A DNA stretch of 64,000 bases, from contig CAWGNS010000008.1 of the NCBI GenBank assembly GCA_963824095.1, positions 2,728,001 through 2,792,000 of the forward strand, written 5' to 3'. A model generated the notes under the pieces. The model did not search any database. It was not told where the DNA came from and saw only the letters and a list, made by a program, of their open reading frames with translations. Within the stretch, counting starts at the first letter, position 1; each line of letters opens with the position of its first letter. A program made the position numbers and the translations under genes. Below are positions 34,921-44,603 of the stretch, one piece after another. Origin of the DNA: JBBDWJ01 sp963824095 (GTDB taxonomy: Bacteria > Acidobacteriota > Terriglobia > Bryobacterales > UBA6623).

Positions 34921-36492
34921 ATGCTCCAACACAAATTCTTCAAGGTACTGCTGTCGCTGGTTCTGCTAAGCGGGTGCCTGGGTGTGCCCGTCCTGAGGGC
35001 TGAAGAGAATCAGCTCGACGCCGATGTCCGGCTGTTCACGGTGCTGGCCGCCATCAACGCCGCCGGCTACAACGACGGTTACAACTCGCCCTCTGACAGC
35101 CCGGTGCGCAACGCCGTGCGCGAAGCGCTGGCCGACTTCGACGGTTCCAGCCTGACGCTGCTGCGCAATTTTTACGAGCAGAACAAGCTGGCCGATCCGG
35201 GCGAGAACCTTTCGCAATACGTTTCCTACGCGCTGCTCTGCGACGGCCCGCCCAGCTTTGCGCTGCAGGCGGAGTTGCCCACCGACCTGCCGCCCGACGT
35301 GCGCCGCATCCGGGGCCTGAGCCGGCTGCTCTCCGAGTTCTACCAGCAGGCCGACATCGAGGCGCTGTGGACCCGCTATCAGCCTGCGTTCGAGCACGAG
35401 ATCGCACGCTATCAGGAGCCGCTGATCCGCGCCCTGTTCCGGGCCGGCGGGTATCTGCGCGAGCCTCCCAACAGCCTCCAAAGCCAGAAATTCCGGGTCT
35501 TGTTCGACCTGCTGGGCGCGCCCAACAGCATCAATACCCGCAGCTATCGCGGCGTCGTCTACGTCGTGGTGCACCATTCCCCGCAGCCGCACATCGACGA
35601 GATCCGGCAGGCCTACCTGGTGCATTTGCTCGATCCGCTTTCGATTCGCTACGCCGACGAGATCGCCAAGAAAGACGTGCTGGCCCGCGCGGCGATGTTT
35701 GCCCCGGCGCTCGACGAGATGTATAAAACCGACTTTCAACTGCTGGTGACCAAATCGCTGGTCAAGGCCGTGGAAGTGCAACTCTCGCGCCTGCCCGAAG
35801 ACCAAAAACAGGAGCGCATTGACCGCGATCTGCGTGAAGGGTTCATTCTGACGCCCTACTTTTACGAGCACCTGCCCGACTACGAGAAGCAGGCGCTGTC
35901 CATGAGCGCCTACTACCCGGATCTGATCAAGGGCATCAACATCGGTCGCGAGCAGGCCCGGCTGCAGAAGGTCGAGTTCGCGCCGGCGCCCAGCCGGCCG
36001 GTGGTGCAACAGGCGGTGCGCCCCAAGCTATCGGAAAGCGACAGGCTGCTGCAGGAGGCCGAATCGCTGCTGCGCGCCGACCAACTGGACCCTAGCCGCT
36101 CGAAATTCCAGGAAGCGCTTGAAAAATCGGGCGGGCACAACGCTCAAGCCGTCTACGGGCTGGCGCGGGTCGCGGTCACCGAGGCCGACCCGGAGTTGGC
36201 TCTGGAATATTTCCAGCAGGCGCTCGATTCCTCCCCCGACGCCGCTATCGAGGCCATGTCGCACGTCTACATCGGTCGGATCGACGACATCATGGGTAAT
36301 CGCGAGGACGCCGAGCGGCACTACCAACTGGCCCTGAAAGTGCCCGGCATTCCCGCCCCCGCCCGCAAATTGGCGGAAAAGGGCCTCCTCGAACCGTTCC
36401 AGTCGCCCCGCCAGCAACAACAGGCGGAGGAAGATCAGGACGAGCCCTCCGAAGAACCGGCGGAAGCGCCGACCCCCAAATCGCTACAATGA
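34921..36492 (+). CDS. TPR-repeat lipoprotein or exported protein
   Basis: 523 residues. The signal peptide contains a lipobox-like LLSGC (residue 19); an alternative cleavage is after LRA. The middle is a helical region of unknown family with DADVRLFTVLAAINAAGYND at its start, a pattern seen in acidobacterial hypothetical proteins. Residues 370-490 contain TPR-like helices (QAVYGLARVAVTEADPELAL, HYQLALKVPG). The tail is Glu/Gln/Pro-rich. It probably acts at the envelope as an assembly scaffold. The next TPR gene follows in the same direction. Confidence 0.8.
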   Translation: MLQHKFFKVLLSLVLLSGCLGVPVLRAEENQLDADVRLFTVLAAINAAGYNDGYNSPSDSPVRNAVREALADFDGSSLTLLRNFYEQNKLADPGENLSQYVSYALLCDGPPSFALQAELPTDLPPDVRRIRGLSRLLSEFYQQADIEALWTRYQPAFEHEIARYQEPLIRALFRAGGYLREPPNSLQSQKFRVLFDLLGAPNSINTRSYRGVVYVVVHHSPQPHIDEIRQAYLVHLLDPLSIRYADEIAKKDVLARAAMFAPALDEMYKTDFQLLVTKSLVKAVEVQLSRLPEDQKQERIDRDLREGFILTPYFYEHLPDYEKQALSMSAYYPDLIKGINIGREQARLQKVEFAPAPSRPVVQQAVRPKLSESDRLLQEAESLLRADQLDPSRSKFQEALEKSGGHNAQAVYGLARVAVTEADPELALEYFQQALDSSPDAAIEAMSHVYIGRIDDIMGNREDAERHYQLALKVPGIPAPARKLAEKGLLEPFQSPRQQQQAEEDQDEPSEEPAEAPTPKSLQ

Positions 36493-36656
36493 GGGCTGCA
36501 GGCGCCCCGCTAACAACGTCAGGTCTCCAACCGATGGCGTCCTCGATGCGGCCGCTGGCCGGAATTGGGGAATTTGTTTGTGTTGCCGACCCATGGCGTC
36601 CAAAACCGACTAGAATAGGGAGTCCCAATCGATCGCGGGGATCCCGGGAGTATCCG

Positions 36657-37397
36657 ATGAAATCCTTTGTTGCCCTTGCAGCCCTAGCCTTGTTCTTGGC
36701 CCATCCGCTCGTCAGCCAGCAGCCCAAGTCGCAAAAGGAAGTGGACGCCTTGATGGCGATCCAGAACGCGCAGACGGCGGACGATCGCATCGCCGCCGCC
36801 CAGAAGCTGCTCACGGATTTCAAGGACACCGATTTCAAAGAGTTCGCCAACTACGTCCTGACGCTGGCCTACCAGCAGAAAAACGATTTCGAGAACATGC
36901 TGCTCTACGGCGAACGCACCCTGGCCATCAATCCCGACAATGCTGGCACGCTGATCTCGCTGGCCACCGCCATTCCCATGCGGACCCGCGAATTCGATCT
37001 CGACAAGGACGAGAAGCTGGCCAAGGCCGAGGATTTTGCCAAACGGGCCCTGACCGTGATTCCCAACTTGAACAAGCCCAATCCCGACATGCCCGACGAC
37101 CAGTGGCTGATGGCGAAGAAAGACTTCATGGCTTCGGCCTATGAGGCTCTCGGTCTGGTGGCGATGAAGCGAAAGAGCTACCCGGCCGCCGAAGAGAACT
37201 TCCGCAAGTCTCTGGAAGTCGGCGCCGAGCAGGCTTCCACGACCTTCTTCTATCTGGGTCAGGCGCTCAAGGAGCAGGGCAAGAAGGAAGAAGCCATCAA
37301 CGCGCTCGACCAGGCGATCGCGCATGGGGACTTCAAGCTGGGCGACGGCCGGCCGGCCGCCGCGACGCTGAAAGCCGAAATTCAGAAGGCCAACTAG
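36657..37397 (+). CDS. Secreted TPR-repeat protein
   Basis: 246 residues from ATG 36657; GGGAG precedes it at correct spacing, and the next residues form a signal peptide (KSFVALAALALFLAHPLVSQ). The mature part contains TPR-like units: NYVLTLAYQQKNDFENMLLY, AYEALGLVAMKRKSYPAAEE and LGQALKEQGKKEEAINALDQA. It has no catalytic motif. Together with the preceding TPR lipoprotein it may support envelope assembly. A TAGAAT sequence at 36611-36616 could be the -10 of its own promoter. Confidence 0.8.
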   Translation: MKSFVALAALALFLAHPLVSQQPKSQKEVDALMAIQNAQTADDRIAAAQKLLTDFKDTDFKEFANYVLTLAYQQKNDFENMLLYGERTLAINPDNAGTLISLATAIPMRTREFDLDKDEKLAKAEDFAKRALTVIPNLNKPNPDMPDDQWLMAKKDFMASAYEALGLVAMKRKSYPAAEENFRKSLEVGAEQASTTFFYLGQALKEQGKKEEAINALDQAIAHGDFKLGDGRPAAATLKAEIQKAN

Positions 37398-37494
37398 CCG
37401 CGGGCGGCCGCAAGCGAGCAACATGCAGGCGGGCGGCCGGCGGTGCGATGGTGTTCACCCAGAACAGGACTGGGCGCGAGGTCCTGCTTGTGCG

Positions 37495-38235
37495 ATGAGC
37501 GGTGATCTTAGCACGCTGCAAGACGTTATCGAGTACCGTTTCCGGTCTTTGGCCCACCTGCAGCATGCGCTGACACATCGTTCGCACGCCCAGGAATCGC
37601 CGGTCGAAAAGCCGCACAACGAACGTCTCGAGTTCCTTGGCGACGCCGTGTTAGGCTTCGTCGTCAGCGAGCGGCTGATCGACCGCTTTCCGGCCTACCC
37701 CGAAGGCAAGCTCACCAAAATCAAGGCCTACCTGGTCAGCGCGGCAAACCTGGTGAAGGTGTCTCAGGAGCTCGATCTGGGCACCTACCTCTATCTGGGG
37801 CGAGGGGAAGAACTCAGCGGCGGCCGCGGCAAGAAGGCGCTTCTGGTGAACACCCTGGAGGCGCTGATCGCCGCCATTTACCTCGATGGCGGTTTGAACC
37901 CGGCGGCGCAATTTGTCGACCGTGTCATCCTGACCTCGGCCGCCGTCCACCAGGCCGACCTGAACTTCGAGGCCGACAACTATAAATCGACGCTGCAGGA
38001 GCTGCTGCAAGGCGAGAAGCTGCCTTCGCCGGCCTACCGCATCGCCGAAGAGGCCGGCCCGCCCCATCGCCGCATTTTCACCATCGAGCTCAAGGTTGGC
38101 GACCTGTTTCGGGCCACGGCGGAAGGTTCCACCCGCAAGGCAGCCGAGCAGGAAGCCGCCCGGATCGCCTTGCGGCACTTTCGCGAATCCCTCGACGGCC
38201 AGCCCAAAACCCAGAGCAAACAACATCAGGTGTAA
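37495..38235 (+). CDS. rnc: Ribonuclease III
   Basis: 246 residues from ATG 37495. The RNase III signature NERLEFLGDAVLG sits at about residues 41-53, followed by the second catalytic cluster NTLEALIAAIYLDGG with its Glu. A double-stranded RNA-binding domain closes the protein (NYKSTLQELLQGEKL, TRKAAEQEAARIALRHF). It processes rRNA and other structured RNAs. No era or acpP gene is adjacent, unlike many bacteria. A CGCCGC/GCGGCG hairpin lies just after the stop. Confidence 0.96.
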   Translation: MSGDLSTLQDVIEYRFRSLAHLQHALTHRSHAQESPVEKPHNERLEFLGDAVLGFVVSERLIDRFPAYPEGKLTKIKAYLVSAANLVKVSQELDLGTYLYLGRGEELSGGRGKKALLVNTLEALIAAIYLDGGLNPAAQFVDRVILTSAAVHQADLNFEADNYKSTLQELLQGEKLPSPAYRIAEEAGPPHRRIFTIELKVGDLFRATAEGSTRKAAEQEAARIALRHFRESLDGQPKTQSKQHQV

Positions 38236-38324
38236 CGCCGCCCTCGCGGCGCCCGTAGAATTAGGGCAGGGGCGTGTGGCGATACCGCGCAGCGGTTGGG
38301 TCCGCGGCCCGCCTGGATAGCACT

Positions 38325-38900
38325 ATGCGCAAGTCCACCTTGGCCTGTTCGATTGTGGCGTTGGCTTTCGGCTGCGCCGCCCTGCTGGCCGCCAGCCGCG
38401 CCGCCAGCCTGGTCGCCACCCAGAAGATCGAGCGGATCAGCGCCGAAAAGCTGAAGCCCGGTGAAACCGTCACTCTCAGCGAAGACGAGCTGAACTCCTA
38501 CATCCAATATGACTATGCCGAGGAAATCCCCGAAGGGATCCGCGATCTCCACGTGACGCTGCTCAAGGACCACGGCGTCGCCGATGCGCTGGTGGATTTG
38601 GAGAAACTGCCCTCCATCAAGGGCAGCGCGCTGGCCGCCATGGGCGCCCGGCTGTTTCGCGGCGAGCGCAAGCTGCGCGCGACCTGCCGTTTCGTGTCCG
38701 CCGACGGCAACGGCAAGGTCGAGGTCGACAAAGTGGAGGTCGATGGCCAGGTGCTGCCCGACTTCCTGGTGGAGTATCTGATCGCCAGCACCGTCCAGCC
38801 CCACTTGCCCAATTTCGAGGTCGGCAAGCCCTTCCCGCTGGCCAACAACCTGCGCCAGATCCGCCTGGAGCCCGCCAATGTCGCCGTGGTCTCCTACTGA
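38325..38900 (+). CDS. Exported protein of unknown function
   Basis: 191 residues from ATG 38325. A signal peptide (STLACSIVALAFGCAALLAAS) is followed by a single compact domain with TVTLSEDELNSYIQYDYAEE and VEVDKVEVDGQVLPDFLVEY. The alternation of beta strands resembles conserved acidobacterial periplasmic proteins of unknown role. It lies between rnc and lpxC on the same strand, so an envelope function is plausible but unproved. Confidence 0.7.
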   Translation: MRKSTLACSIVALAFGCAALLAASRAASLVATQKIERISAEKLKPGETVTLSEDELNSYIQYDYAEEIPEGIRDLHVTLLKDHGVADALVDLEKLPSIKGSALAAMGARLFRGERKLRATCRFVSADGNGKVEVDKVEVDGQVLPDFLVEYLIASTVQPHLPNFEVGKPFPLANNLRQIRLEPANVAVVSY

Positions 38901-39215
38901 CGAAGCGGCCCCCTGAATCGTCCATCCGAGCCGGGCCATCCGACCCAGGCGCCAGGAGAGCAGTAGCCGTGAGCGGCTCAATCTGCAAGCGCGTCTCCCG
39001 AGTCAAACCGTAAGGTTCCTGCCAATACCGCAGAGGCCCAGGCCCGGCCGTCTGGCTCGCTTGTCCGGGCGCTTTATCATTGCGGTATGAACACAAATTA
39101 TTCGCGGCGTGTGGCAATTAAGACACGCTATTCCTCTCGCTGTTCTATTAGAATCAACTGTTTGCGATTGGTCTTTGGGATGCTTAAATAAACCTCCGTC
39201 CTTTCTCGAGTACCC
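38901..39215. other. Leader region of lpxC
   Basis: 315 bases. GCGTGT and ACACGC (39107-39128) form a dyad with a 10-base loop. A weak promoter, TTGCGA (39162-39167) and TAAATA (39185-39190) with a 17-base spacer, lies close to the lpxC start. The rest is GC-rich and featureless. Confidence 0.35.
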
Positions 39216-40115
39216 GTGAATTTGACATTCGAAAGCACCATCCTCAAGCCGGTCGAGGTCAGTGGCGTTGGCCTGCATAGCGGCGTCCCCGTTTCGCTGC
39301 GTATTCTCCCGGCGCGAGCCGGCCAAGGCGTCGTTTTCGTACGGACCGACCTGGACGGTTTCTCGATTCCCGCCAATTGGAAATACGTGGCCCGGGTCAG
39401 CTACGCCACCAGCCTGATGAGGCAGGGGGTGCTGCTCTCCACCACCGAGCACCTGCTCAGCGTGCTCTACAGCATGGGCATCGACAATGCGCGCGTGGAG
39501 ATCGACAATCTGGAGGTTCCGATTCTGGACGGCAGCGGGCAGCCCTTCGTCGACCTGTTGCAACAGGCCGGCGTGAAGCGGCTGCGGCGGCAGCGCCGTT
39601 TCCTGCGTATCCGTCGGCCGGTGGAAGTGGAAGACAAGGGCAAGCGCATCGCCGTGTTGCCGCACGAGACGTTTCGGATCACCTGCGAGACCAACTACGG
39701 CCATCCGCTGGCGGGGCGCCAGACGCTGGAGCTGGATTTGACGCCCGAGGACTACGCGCGCTCGATCGCGCCGGCGCGGACGTTCGGGTTTTCCGACGAT
39801 CTCGACCGCATGCGCGACATGGGCCTGATTCGCGGCGCCACGCTCGAGAACGCCATCTGTTTCAACGGGAACGGCATTCTCAACCCGGGAGGACTGCGCT
39901 TCGCCGACGAGTGTTGCCGCCACAAAGTGCTCGACCTGATTGGCGACTTGGCGCTGCTTGGCCGTCCGCTGCTGGGCCACGTGATCGCCGAACGCGCCGG
40001 ACACGCCATGCACACGGCTTTGGTTCACCGCATCATGCGCGACCCGAGCTGCTACGAACTGGTGCCCGCCGGGGACGAGGCTCGTCCCAAAGCCGCGCAG
40101 GCGGCCGCCACCTAA
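39216..40115 (+). CDS. lpxC: UDP-3-O-acyl-N-acetylglucosamine deacetylase
   Basis: 299 residues from GTG 39216. The opening ESTILKPVEVSGVGLHSGVP is characteristic. Zinc ligands are visible in TTEHLLSVLYSMGIDN (His near 78), and in HKVLDLIGD (His and Asp), with the catalytic His in AGHAMHTALV. It performs the committed step of lipid A synthesis, so the cell has an outer membrane with LPS. No fabZ fusion, and other lpx genes are not in the window. Confidence 0.96.
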   Translation: MNLTFESTILKPVEVSGVGLHSGVPVSLRILPARAGQGVVFVRTDLDGFSIPANWKYVARVSYATSLMRQGVLLSTTEHLLSVLYSMGIDNARVEIDNLEVPILDGSGQPFVDLLQQAGVKRLRRQRRFLRIRRPVEVEDKGKRIAVLPHETFRITCETNYGHPLAGRQTLELDLTPEDYARSIAPARTFGFSDDLDRMRDMGLIRGATLENAICFNGNGILNPGGLRFADECCRHKVLDLIGDLALLGRPLLGHVIAERAGHAMHTALVHRIMRDPSCYELVPAGDEARPKAAQAAAT

Positions 40116-40243
40116 GGCCGTACCCCAGCGCGCGGCTAGGCCTTCCAACCCCGTTGCCGCCTTGGTAACCTTTGTCCTGCCCTGTCCTTTTCCTTACAGG
40201 CGTCTGCACGTACAATGAGCACGTACACTTGCTAGGACAAACC

Positions 40244-41308
40244 ATGCGACCTCTCCCGCTGTCTGTGTGTCTCACGCTGGTCCTTTCGGGCTGGTTCCCG
40301 GCCTGTTCGCAGTCTGCTTCGACGGCTGCGCCCGCATCCGCGTCCGCCCCCGCATCGAAGGACTCCAAGGTTCTGGCTGTGGTCGGCGGACAGCCGATCA
40401 CCGAAGACGATCTCGACATCGCCGGCCAGTTGCTGCAAGTCGAGCAGCAGCGCTACGAAATCGTCAGCCACGCTCTGGACAACGCCATCGCCCAGAAACT
40501 GCTGGAGGAAGAAGCCGCCCGCCGCGGCGTGACGCTGGAGGCGCTGCTCAAGACCGAGGTCGAAAGCAAAGTGGTCGAGCCGACCGACAAAGAGGTCGAG
40601 GACTTTTACCAGCAGCAGAAAGAACGCATCCGGAGGCCGTTCGAAGAGATCCGACCGCAACTCGCCGGAGCCCTGAGAACGCTCAAGGCCGGGAAGCTGC
40701 AAGACGACCTGGTGGCGAGCCTGCGCGCCAAGGCCGACGTGGAGATGCGGCTGGAGCCGTTGCGGGTCCCCGTCGATCTGAGCCACGCTCCGCTGCGCGG
40801 CCCCGCCGACGCGCCGGTCACGGTCGTCGAGTTCTCCGACTTCCAATGTCCCTTCTGTCACCGCGTGCAGCCGGTGATTCAGGAGCTGCGGCGCCGCTAC
40901 GCCAAACAGGTCAACTGGCGTTTCAAGGATCTGCCGCTCATCAGCATCCACCCCGGCGCGCAATCGGCGGCCGAGGCGGCCCGCTGCGCCGGTGAACAGG
41001 GCAAGTTTTGGGAATACCGCGACGCGCTGTTCCAGGCTCCCCAGATCAACCGCGAGATGCACAAAGGCATGGCCGAATCGCTGGGCCTCGACAGCGAACC
41101 TTTCCTGAAATGCCTGCAGTCGGAAAAATACCGCGATGCGGTGCAGGCCGACAGCCAGGAAGCGCAAGACCTGGGCATCACCGGCACGCCCACGTTTGTC
41201 ATCGACGGTATTGTGCTCGCCGGCGCCCAACCCCTCGAAGAGTTCACACGCGTCATCGATAGTGAGCTGCGCCGCAAGGGAGTCGAGCCGCCGCCGGCCA
41301 CGCCATAG
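40244..41308 (+). CDS. SurA_N-like / DsbA-like thioredoxin fold fusion protein
   Basis: 354 residues from ATG 40244; the next residues form a signal with a possible lipobox (FPAC). Residues 40-160 resemble the chaperone arm of SurA/PrsA proteins (GGQPITEDDLDIAGQLLQVE, VEPTDKEVEDFYQQQKERI) without a PPIase domain. From about residue 180, PLRGPADAPVTVVEFSDFQC begins a DsbA/DsbG-type thioredoxin domain with active site CPFC (C202/C205) and the cis-Pro motif GTPTFVIDG. It would catalyse thiol-disulfide exchange on periplasmic clients, perhaps selected by the SurA-like arm. Its redox partner is not in the window. Confidence 0.88.
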   Translation: MRPLPLSVCLTLVLSGWFPACSQSASTAAPASASAPASKDSKVLAVVGGQPITEDDLDIAGQLLQVEQQRYEIVSHALDNAIAQKLLEEEAARRGVTLEALLKTEVESKVVEPTDKEVEDFYQQQKERIRRPFEEIRPQLAGALRTLKAGKLQDDLVASLRAKADVEMRLEPLRVPVDLSHAPLRGPADAPVTVVEFSDFQCPFCHRVQPVIQELRRRYAKQVNWRFKDLPLISIHPGAQSAAEAARCAGEQGKFWEYRDALFQAPQINREMHKGMAESLGLDSEPFLKCLQSEKYRDAVQADSQEAQDLGITGTPTFVIDGIVLAGAQPLEEFTRVIDSELRRKGVEPPPATP

Positions 41309-41322
41309 GAACCTTCCGCCGC

Positions 41323-42213
41323 TCATTCCAGCAGGATCTGAACGCGCCCGACGTGCTCGGAGATTTTCTCGTAGATGTCGGGCACCATCTCCGGGTCGAG
41401 CGCGATCCTCTCCAAGGCCTCGGGAACGGCCGCCAGCGCGGCGTCCCGCCAATCCGCCTGCCGCTCCCAGCAGCGTCCCAGATACACTCCCAAGTGGACC
41501 AGGCAGACGAACTCCCGAGGGCAGGCCCGCAATCCCGCGTTCAGAGGGTCGTCCCAATACTGAGCCGACTCGGCGAACAACGCCGGCAGGCCCCAGGCAT
41601 CCAGCAGCCAGCGCCCGGCGCGTTGGGCGTCGACGCCGAAGATGGCCCGCTGGGCCGCCCCCTCCGACATTTTGGCCGTTAACGCGCAGGCCGCCTGATA
41701 GTCGCCGGGAAACGCGGTGAGCAGTACCAGTTCGCCGACATTGTGCAGCAACCCGGCCACCAGCGCCTCTTCCTCGTTCTGCCCGGGGACGTATTGGGCG
41801 ATGGCGTGACATGCGGCCGCGGCCGCCACCGATACCGCCACCAGACGCTTCCCCTCGGGGTGGCGGGAGCTGAGCCGCCGGAACGCCCCGGCTAACATCA
41901 CCTGGAGCAATAACGACTGCAGCTTCTCTTGCCCGATCACCGTGACCGCGCGCGCCACCGTGGTCGCTCGGCCGTCCAGCGCATAGAAGGCCGAGTTGGC
42001 GATCTTGAGCAGTTGCGCCACCAGCGCCTGGTCGGTCTCCAGCACGCGCTCCAGATCGCGGCTGGAGCACAATGGATCGCCGCACATCGCCAGCGCCTTC
42101 TGAACCGATGGGCTCAACGCGGGCAACGATTCCAATCGCCAGACGGCCTCGCGAACCCGGCTGGGGTCCGGCTCGAGTGGAACTAACATCTGTGCTGGGG
42201 CCGAATGGGGCAC
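41323..42213 (-). CDS. HDOD-domain signalling protein
   Basis: 296 residues from GTG 42213, or 288 from ATG 42189. The HDOD domain begins LESLPALSPSVQKALAM and shows the usual LERVLETDQALVAQLLKIANSAFYAL and VARAVTVIGQEKLQSLLLQV motifs; a degenerate GLLHNVGELVLL replaces an active HD hydrolase site. Such proteins bind or relay cyclic-nucleotide or stress signals rather than hydrolyse. It is convergent with the DsbA-like gene. The target is unknown. Confidence 0.9.
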   Translation of the reverse strand: MPHSAPAQMLVPLEPDPSRVREAVWRLESLPALSPSVQKALAMCGDPLCSSRDLERVLETDQALVAQLLKIANSAFYALDGRATTVARAVTVIGQEKLQSLLLQVMLAGAFRRLSSRHPEGKRLVAVSVAAAAACHAIAQYVPGQNEEEALVAGLLHNVGELVLLTAFPGDYQAACALTAKMSEGAAQRAIFGVDAQRAGRWLLDAWGLPALFAESAQYWDDPLNAGLRACPREFVCLVHLGVYLGRCWERQADWRDAALAAVPEALERIALDPEMVPDIYEKISEHVGRVQILLE

Positions 42214-42356
42214 CTGTTCCCCTTATCGGCTGTATGGCGCGAGCCCGACAGAGCTAGGGCGGCCCGCAAGGTCCAGGAGGGATCCGAAGGGAGATCCAGG
42301 AGGAGGTCCGTAGCGGAGGCGGCGAGAGGTTGTTGTGACCGTCGGGCGCCAGAGCC

Positions 42357-43653
42357 CTACCAGGCGACCATCGCCTGTTCGAACAGCCGCGCCAGGTCTT
42401 CTTCGCCCGCCGGCCGCGGAGACAGCTTGGTGACGCGGTGTTGCGGCAGCGTGCCGGCCACCAGCGCCGGAATGTCGCTGCCGGAGTAACCCAACGCCCG
42501 CAGCCCGTTGGGCACGCGCAGGCGCTGCATCATGGCGGTGATCTGGTCGGAAAGAATGGCGCCGGCGTCGCTGGTCTTGGCGCGCGATACATCGGCGCCC
42601 AGCGCCGCCGCCGCCGCCAGGTGCCGCTCCGGGCAAGCCCCGGCCGTAAAGCGGAACACCGCCGGGGCGTTGAGAATCACCGAGATGCCGTGCGGCACCA
42701 GCGGATGGTCCACCGCGTAACCGGCCGGGCGAAAGCTCTTGACGCCGCCCGAAACCGGATACGACATGCCGTGCGGCAGGTGCACGCCGGCATTCCCGAA
42801 CCCGATGCCGGCATACGCCGCCGCCAGCAGCATCCGGCCGCGCGCCTCGTCGTCGCCGGGGTCCTCGACCGCCCGTGGCAGATAGTCGCGCACCATCCGC
42901 AGGGCCTCCAGCGACCACACGTCGCTGATCGGGTTCGAGCCTTGGTAGGCCGGCCGCAGCAGGGGCCGCTCGGGCCGCGGGCCGCTCGCTGAAGGCGATC
43001 GCGGTGTAGGACTCGATGGCGTGCGAAAGCACGTCGAGGCCGGTTGCGGCCGCCACCTCGGCCGGCATGGAGCGCGTGTTTTCGGGGTCCAGCAGCCCCA
43101 GCGTGGGTTTGAGGCGGCGGTGTGCGATACCGGTCTTGGCGTGCATTTCCAGGTAGTCGAAGATCGCCACGCCGGTCGTCTCGCTACCGGTTCCGGCCGT
43201 GGTGGGAATGGCGAAGAGCGGCTTGACGGGCCCGGGAACGGGAAGGCCTTTCCCGATCGGCGGGTTGACGTAGTCGAGAAGATCGGCCGGGTGGCACGAA
43301 TAGAGATTCGCCGCCTTGGCAGTGTCGATGGTCGAGCCACCGCCGATCGCTACGATGGCGTCGAACGGCTCGGCCGTGGCGAAAGTGATCGCCTCCTGGA
43401 ACGACGCGTCGGTCGGCTCGACGCGCACGCGATCGAACAAGCGGTAGGCGATTTTCTCGTCGCGCAGCGCCTCGAGCGCGTTCTGCACAGGCGGCAGGTC
43501 GACCAGGTTCGGGTCGGCCACCACGAGCACCTGGCGGGCCCCCTGGTCGGCCAGATCCATACCGATCTCACGGGTCACGCCCGGGCCGAAGCGAATGCTG
43601 GAAGTGCCAAGCTCGATGGCGGACTCGCGCTCGGGATTCGTTGCGTTGGTCAT
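42357..43653 (-). pseudogene. Hydroxyacid-oxoacid transhydrogenase (ADHFE1-type iron alcohol dehydrogenase), frameshifted
   Basis: Reading from ATG 43653 gives the N-terminal NAD-domain (VAIGGGSTIDTAKAANLYSC, IPTTAGTGSETTGVAIFDY) up to SYTAIAFSERP; the chain then continues in another frame with RPAYQGSNPISDVWSLEALR, GFGNAGVHLPHGMSYPVSGG and DHPLVPHGISVILNAPAVF. One extra base near 42975-42990 explains it. Removing it gives about 431 residues closely resembling human ADHFE1 (HOT), which couples 4-hydroxybutyrate oxidation to 2-oxoglutarate reduction. The metal-binding Asp and His residues (GLDVLSHAIES, GVHLPHGMSYP, DHPLVPHG) are retained. The assignment rests on memory of the eukaryotic sequence, not on a search. 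Confidence 0.85.
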
Positions 43654-43739
43654 GCAGCACCCATTGTAGTTCGACGCTCCGCGCCCGTCGACGCGGCCCT
43701 CGGGCAGCCCGGCAACCTTGTTAAACTGACCGCTTGGCC

Positions 43740-44603
43740 ATGGCAAACGACTACCGCTTCCGACTCTCCGTCTGCAACGAGCTGTTCGAAAAGACTCCTT
43801 TCGTCGAGCAATGCCGCGCGATCCACAAGGCTGGCTGGCAAGGCATTGAAATCGCCCCGTTTACACTCGAAACCGACGCCACCACTTTGCCCGCGGGGCG
43901 GCGCCGCGAGGTGCGCGACATCGTGGTTTCCGAAGGCTTGGAATTCGTCGGGCTGCACTGGCTGACGGTTGGCCCGACGGGCCTGCACGTCACCACGCCC
44001 GACGAGACCGTGCGCCGCCGCAGTTGGGAATACGTCCGCGGGCTGGTCGATTTGTGCGCCGACCTGCGGCCGGAGGGCCAGACCGGAGGCGTCATGGTTT
44101 TTGGCTCGCCCAACCAGCGCAAGACCAGCGGTGGACTGACTTCCGAGCAGGCCAAAGCCAACTTCATCGAAGGCGTCAAGAGCATCGCGGGTCATCTCGA
44201 AGCGCGCGGCGTCACGCTTTGCGTCGAAGCCCTGCCGCGGGCGCAATGCGACGTCATTCTGACGCTGGACGAGGCCGTCGAGGTGGTTCAGGCGGTGGGC
44301 AGCCCGGCGGTGCGGACGATGTTCGATTCGCACAACGCCATCGACGAAGTGCAGTCGCACGGCGCGCTGGTCCAGCGGCACTGGGACCTCATCCGCCATA
44401 TTCATGTGAACGAGCTCGACGGCAGCTACCCGCGTCCCGGCGGCGGCTACGACTTCAAGCCCGTGCTGCAGGTCGCCAGAGACCGCAATTTCGACGGCTG
44501 GGTCTCGATGGAAGTGTTCGACTTCACGCCGGGATCCGCCGCGATCGTCAACGACTCGATCCAGTATCTGCGGGGCGAGATCGCCCAGCTCAACCAGGCA
44601 TGA
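43740..44603 (+). CDS. TIM-barrel sugar isomerase/epimerase family protein
   Basis: 287 residues from ATG 43740 (a TTG at 43734 would add two residues). No signal peptide, so cytoplasmic, unlike the barrels at 15.5 and 24.4 kb. Motifs are CVEALPRAQCDVILTLDEAV, MFDSHNAIDEVQSHG and HIHVNELDG; Glu, Asp and His residues would bind a divalent metal. The stop overlaps the start of the following epimerase by four bases (ATGA), so the two are coupled and may act in a common sugar conversion. Confidence 0.9.
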   Translation: MANDYRFRLSVCNELFEKTPFVEQCRAIHKAGWQGIEIAPFTLETDATTLPAGRRREVRDIVVSEGLEFVGLHWLTVGPTGLHVTTPDETVRRRSWEYVRGLVDLCADLRPEGQTGGVMVFGSPNQRKTSGGLTSEQAKANFIEGVKSIAGHLEARGVTLCVEALPRAQCDVILTLDEAVEVVQAVGSPAVRTMFDSHNAIDEVQSHGALVQRHWDLIRHIHVNELDGSYPRPGGGYDFKPVLQVARDRNFDGWVSMEVFDFTPGSAAIVNDSIQYLRGEIAQLNQA

